Assembly: GCF_000518805.1 (NCBI RefSeq)
Contig: NZ_JAEH01000017.1
Location: 37,343 to 101,342, forward strand
DNA length: 64,000 bases
Reading direction: 5' to 3'
Source: Shewanella waksmanii ATCC BAA-643
Lineage (GTDB): Bacteria; Pseudomonadota; Gammaproteobacteria; Enterobacterales; Shewanellaceae
In this document: positions 63,688 to 64,000 of the stretch, piece after piece
How the letters are laid out: every line of letters begins with the position of its first letter
How positions within the stretch are numbered: the stretch's first letter is position 1
Notes under the pieces: model-generated
What the model was told of the DNA's origin: nothing
What the model saw: only the letters and a program-made list of their open reading frames with translations
Databases searched by the model: none
Made by a program: the position numbers and the translations under genes

Positions 63688-64000
63688 TGTCTAGTCCTAA
63701 AATAGGTTGACGGTTTTTATTAAGCCAGTTGGTATTCCCAACTGGCTTTTTCATGCACCTCATTTGGGGTTTTCATTCCTAAACTAAGGTGCGGCCGTAA
63801 TTGATTATAAATCTCTATCGATTCCTTGATTAAAACGCCAAGCTCTTTCATCGTTCTGCAGCGATTAAGCAAAAACTCTTGCTTCAAAATACCATTCACA
63901 CGCTCTGCTTGTGCATTTTGGTAGCAGTCATATCCATCTGTCATTGATGGGGTCATTCCATAGGCGGCTAGTGCCGCTTGGTATTCAGATGAGCAGTACT
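63688..64000 (-). mobile_element. IS3-family insertion sequence, partial (one end visible)
   Basis: The element's right-reading end is probably TGTCTAGTCCTAAAATAGGT from 63688, matching the style of IS3-family terminal repeats in Shewanella. Its transposase runs off the right edge. The far end and any target duplication are not visible. Confidence 0.65.
63720..64000 (-). CDS. IS3-family transposase OrfB, C-terminal part
   Basis: About 93 residues of the DDE integrase core C-terminus, open to the window edge: YCSSEYQAALAAYGMTPSMT, then DGYDCYQNAQAERVNGILKQ with the catalytic Glu of the DDE triad in the E-R-V-N-G segment, and YNQLRPHLSLGMKTPNEVHE. This ending is typical of IS3 OrfB. No frameshift in the visible part. 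It is oriented toward the alginate island. Confidence 0.92.
   Translation of the reverse strand, partial: YCSSEYQAALAAYGMTPSMTDGYDCYQNAQAERVNGILKQEFLLNRCRTMKELGVLIKESIEIYNQLRPHLSLGMKTPNEVHEKASWEYQLA

Noticed and set aside
1..64000. tRNA and rRNA genes
   Set aside because: None recognised in any intergenic stretch on either strand.

Overview
The window looks like a chromosomal segment of a Shewanella-type gammaproteobacterium (Alteromonadales). The grounds are gene order and protein character: corB-ypjD-ffh beside rpsP-rimM-trmD-rplS, aroF-tyrA, hcp-hcr, raiA-pheL-pheA, cytochrome c' with a cytochrome b561, and a thrLABC locus followed by alsT and yaaA. The species cannot be fixed from sequence reading alone.

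Layout. 1-3.4 kb: a partial CorB/CNNM protein, YpjD and Ffh. 3.6-9.5 kb: a complete three-gene RND efflux operon. 9.6-17.4 kb: an accessory envelope block with an unknown exported protein, a phospholipase-D-like lipoprotein, a large type-B carboxylesterase-like lipoprotein that has lost two catalytic residues, an unfamiliar outer-membrane barrel protein, and a patatin lipoprotein. 17.8-22.3 kb: rpsP-rimM-trmD-rplS, then aroF-tyrA. 22.5-25.7 kb: hcp, hcr and a small membrane protein. 25.8-29.0 kb: pheA with its leader peptide and attenuator, a roughly 0.75-kb gene-free stretch, and raiA. 29.4-32.4 kb: cytochrome b561, cytochrome c', trpR, a small membrane protein and slyD. 32.9-37.8 kb: thrL leader/attenuator and thrABC. 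38-44.5 kb: a small lipoprotein, nfo, a hemerythrin, a DUF3545-like protein, pgi-tal and a frameshifted OmpA-family gene. 44.7-49.9 kb: phosphoketolase, alsT and yaaA.

50-63.5 kb is an alginate catabolic island. It has a TonB receptor for uptake across the outer membrane, PL6 and PL17 lyases that cut the polymer to unsaturated monomer, KdgF to linearise it, an ExuT-like MFS permease, a beta-hydroxyacid dehydrogenase (probable DEH reductase), KDG kinase, and a FadR-type GntR regulator. Copies of a TTGGT-n-ACCAA-like sequence lie upstream of its transcription units and are probably that regulator's operators. An IS3-family element begins immediately beyond and runs off the right edge.

Most notable: (i) PheA carries a C-terminal domain that reads as a catalytically dead DAHP synthase barrel, so the Phe branch enzyme is fused to a relic of the first enzyme of the pathway; (ii) the 700-residue esterase-like lipoprotein has Gly for the nucleophile Ser and Asn for the catalytic His; (iii) the island-wide operator set; (iv) the gene-free raiA-pheL interval with its own leftward terminator; (v) a one-base frameshift in an OmpA-family gene at a C/G homopolymer. 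All calls are from reading the sequence; no database search was run.
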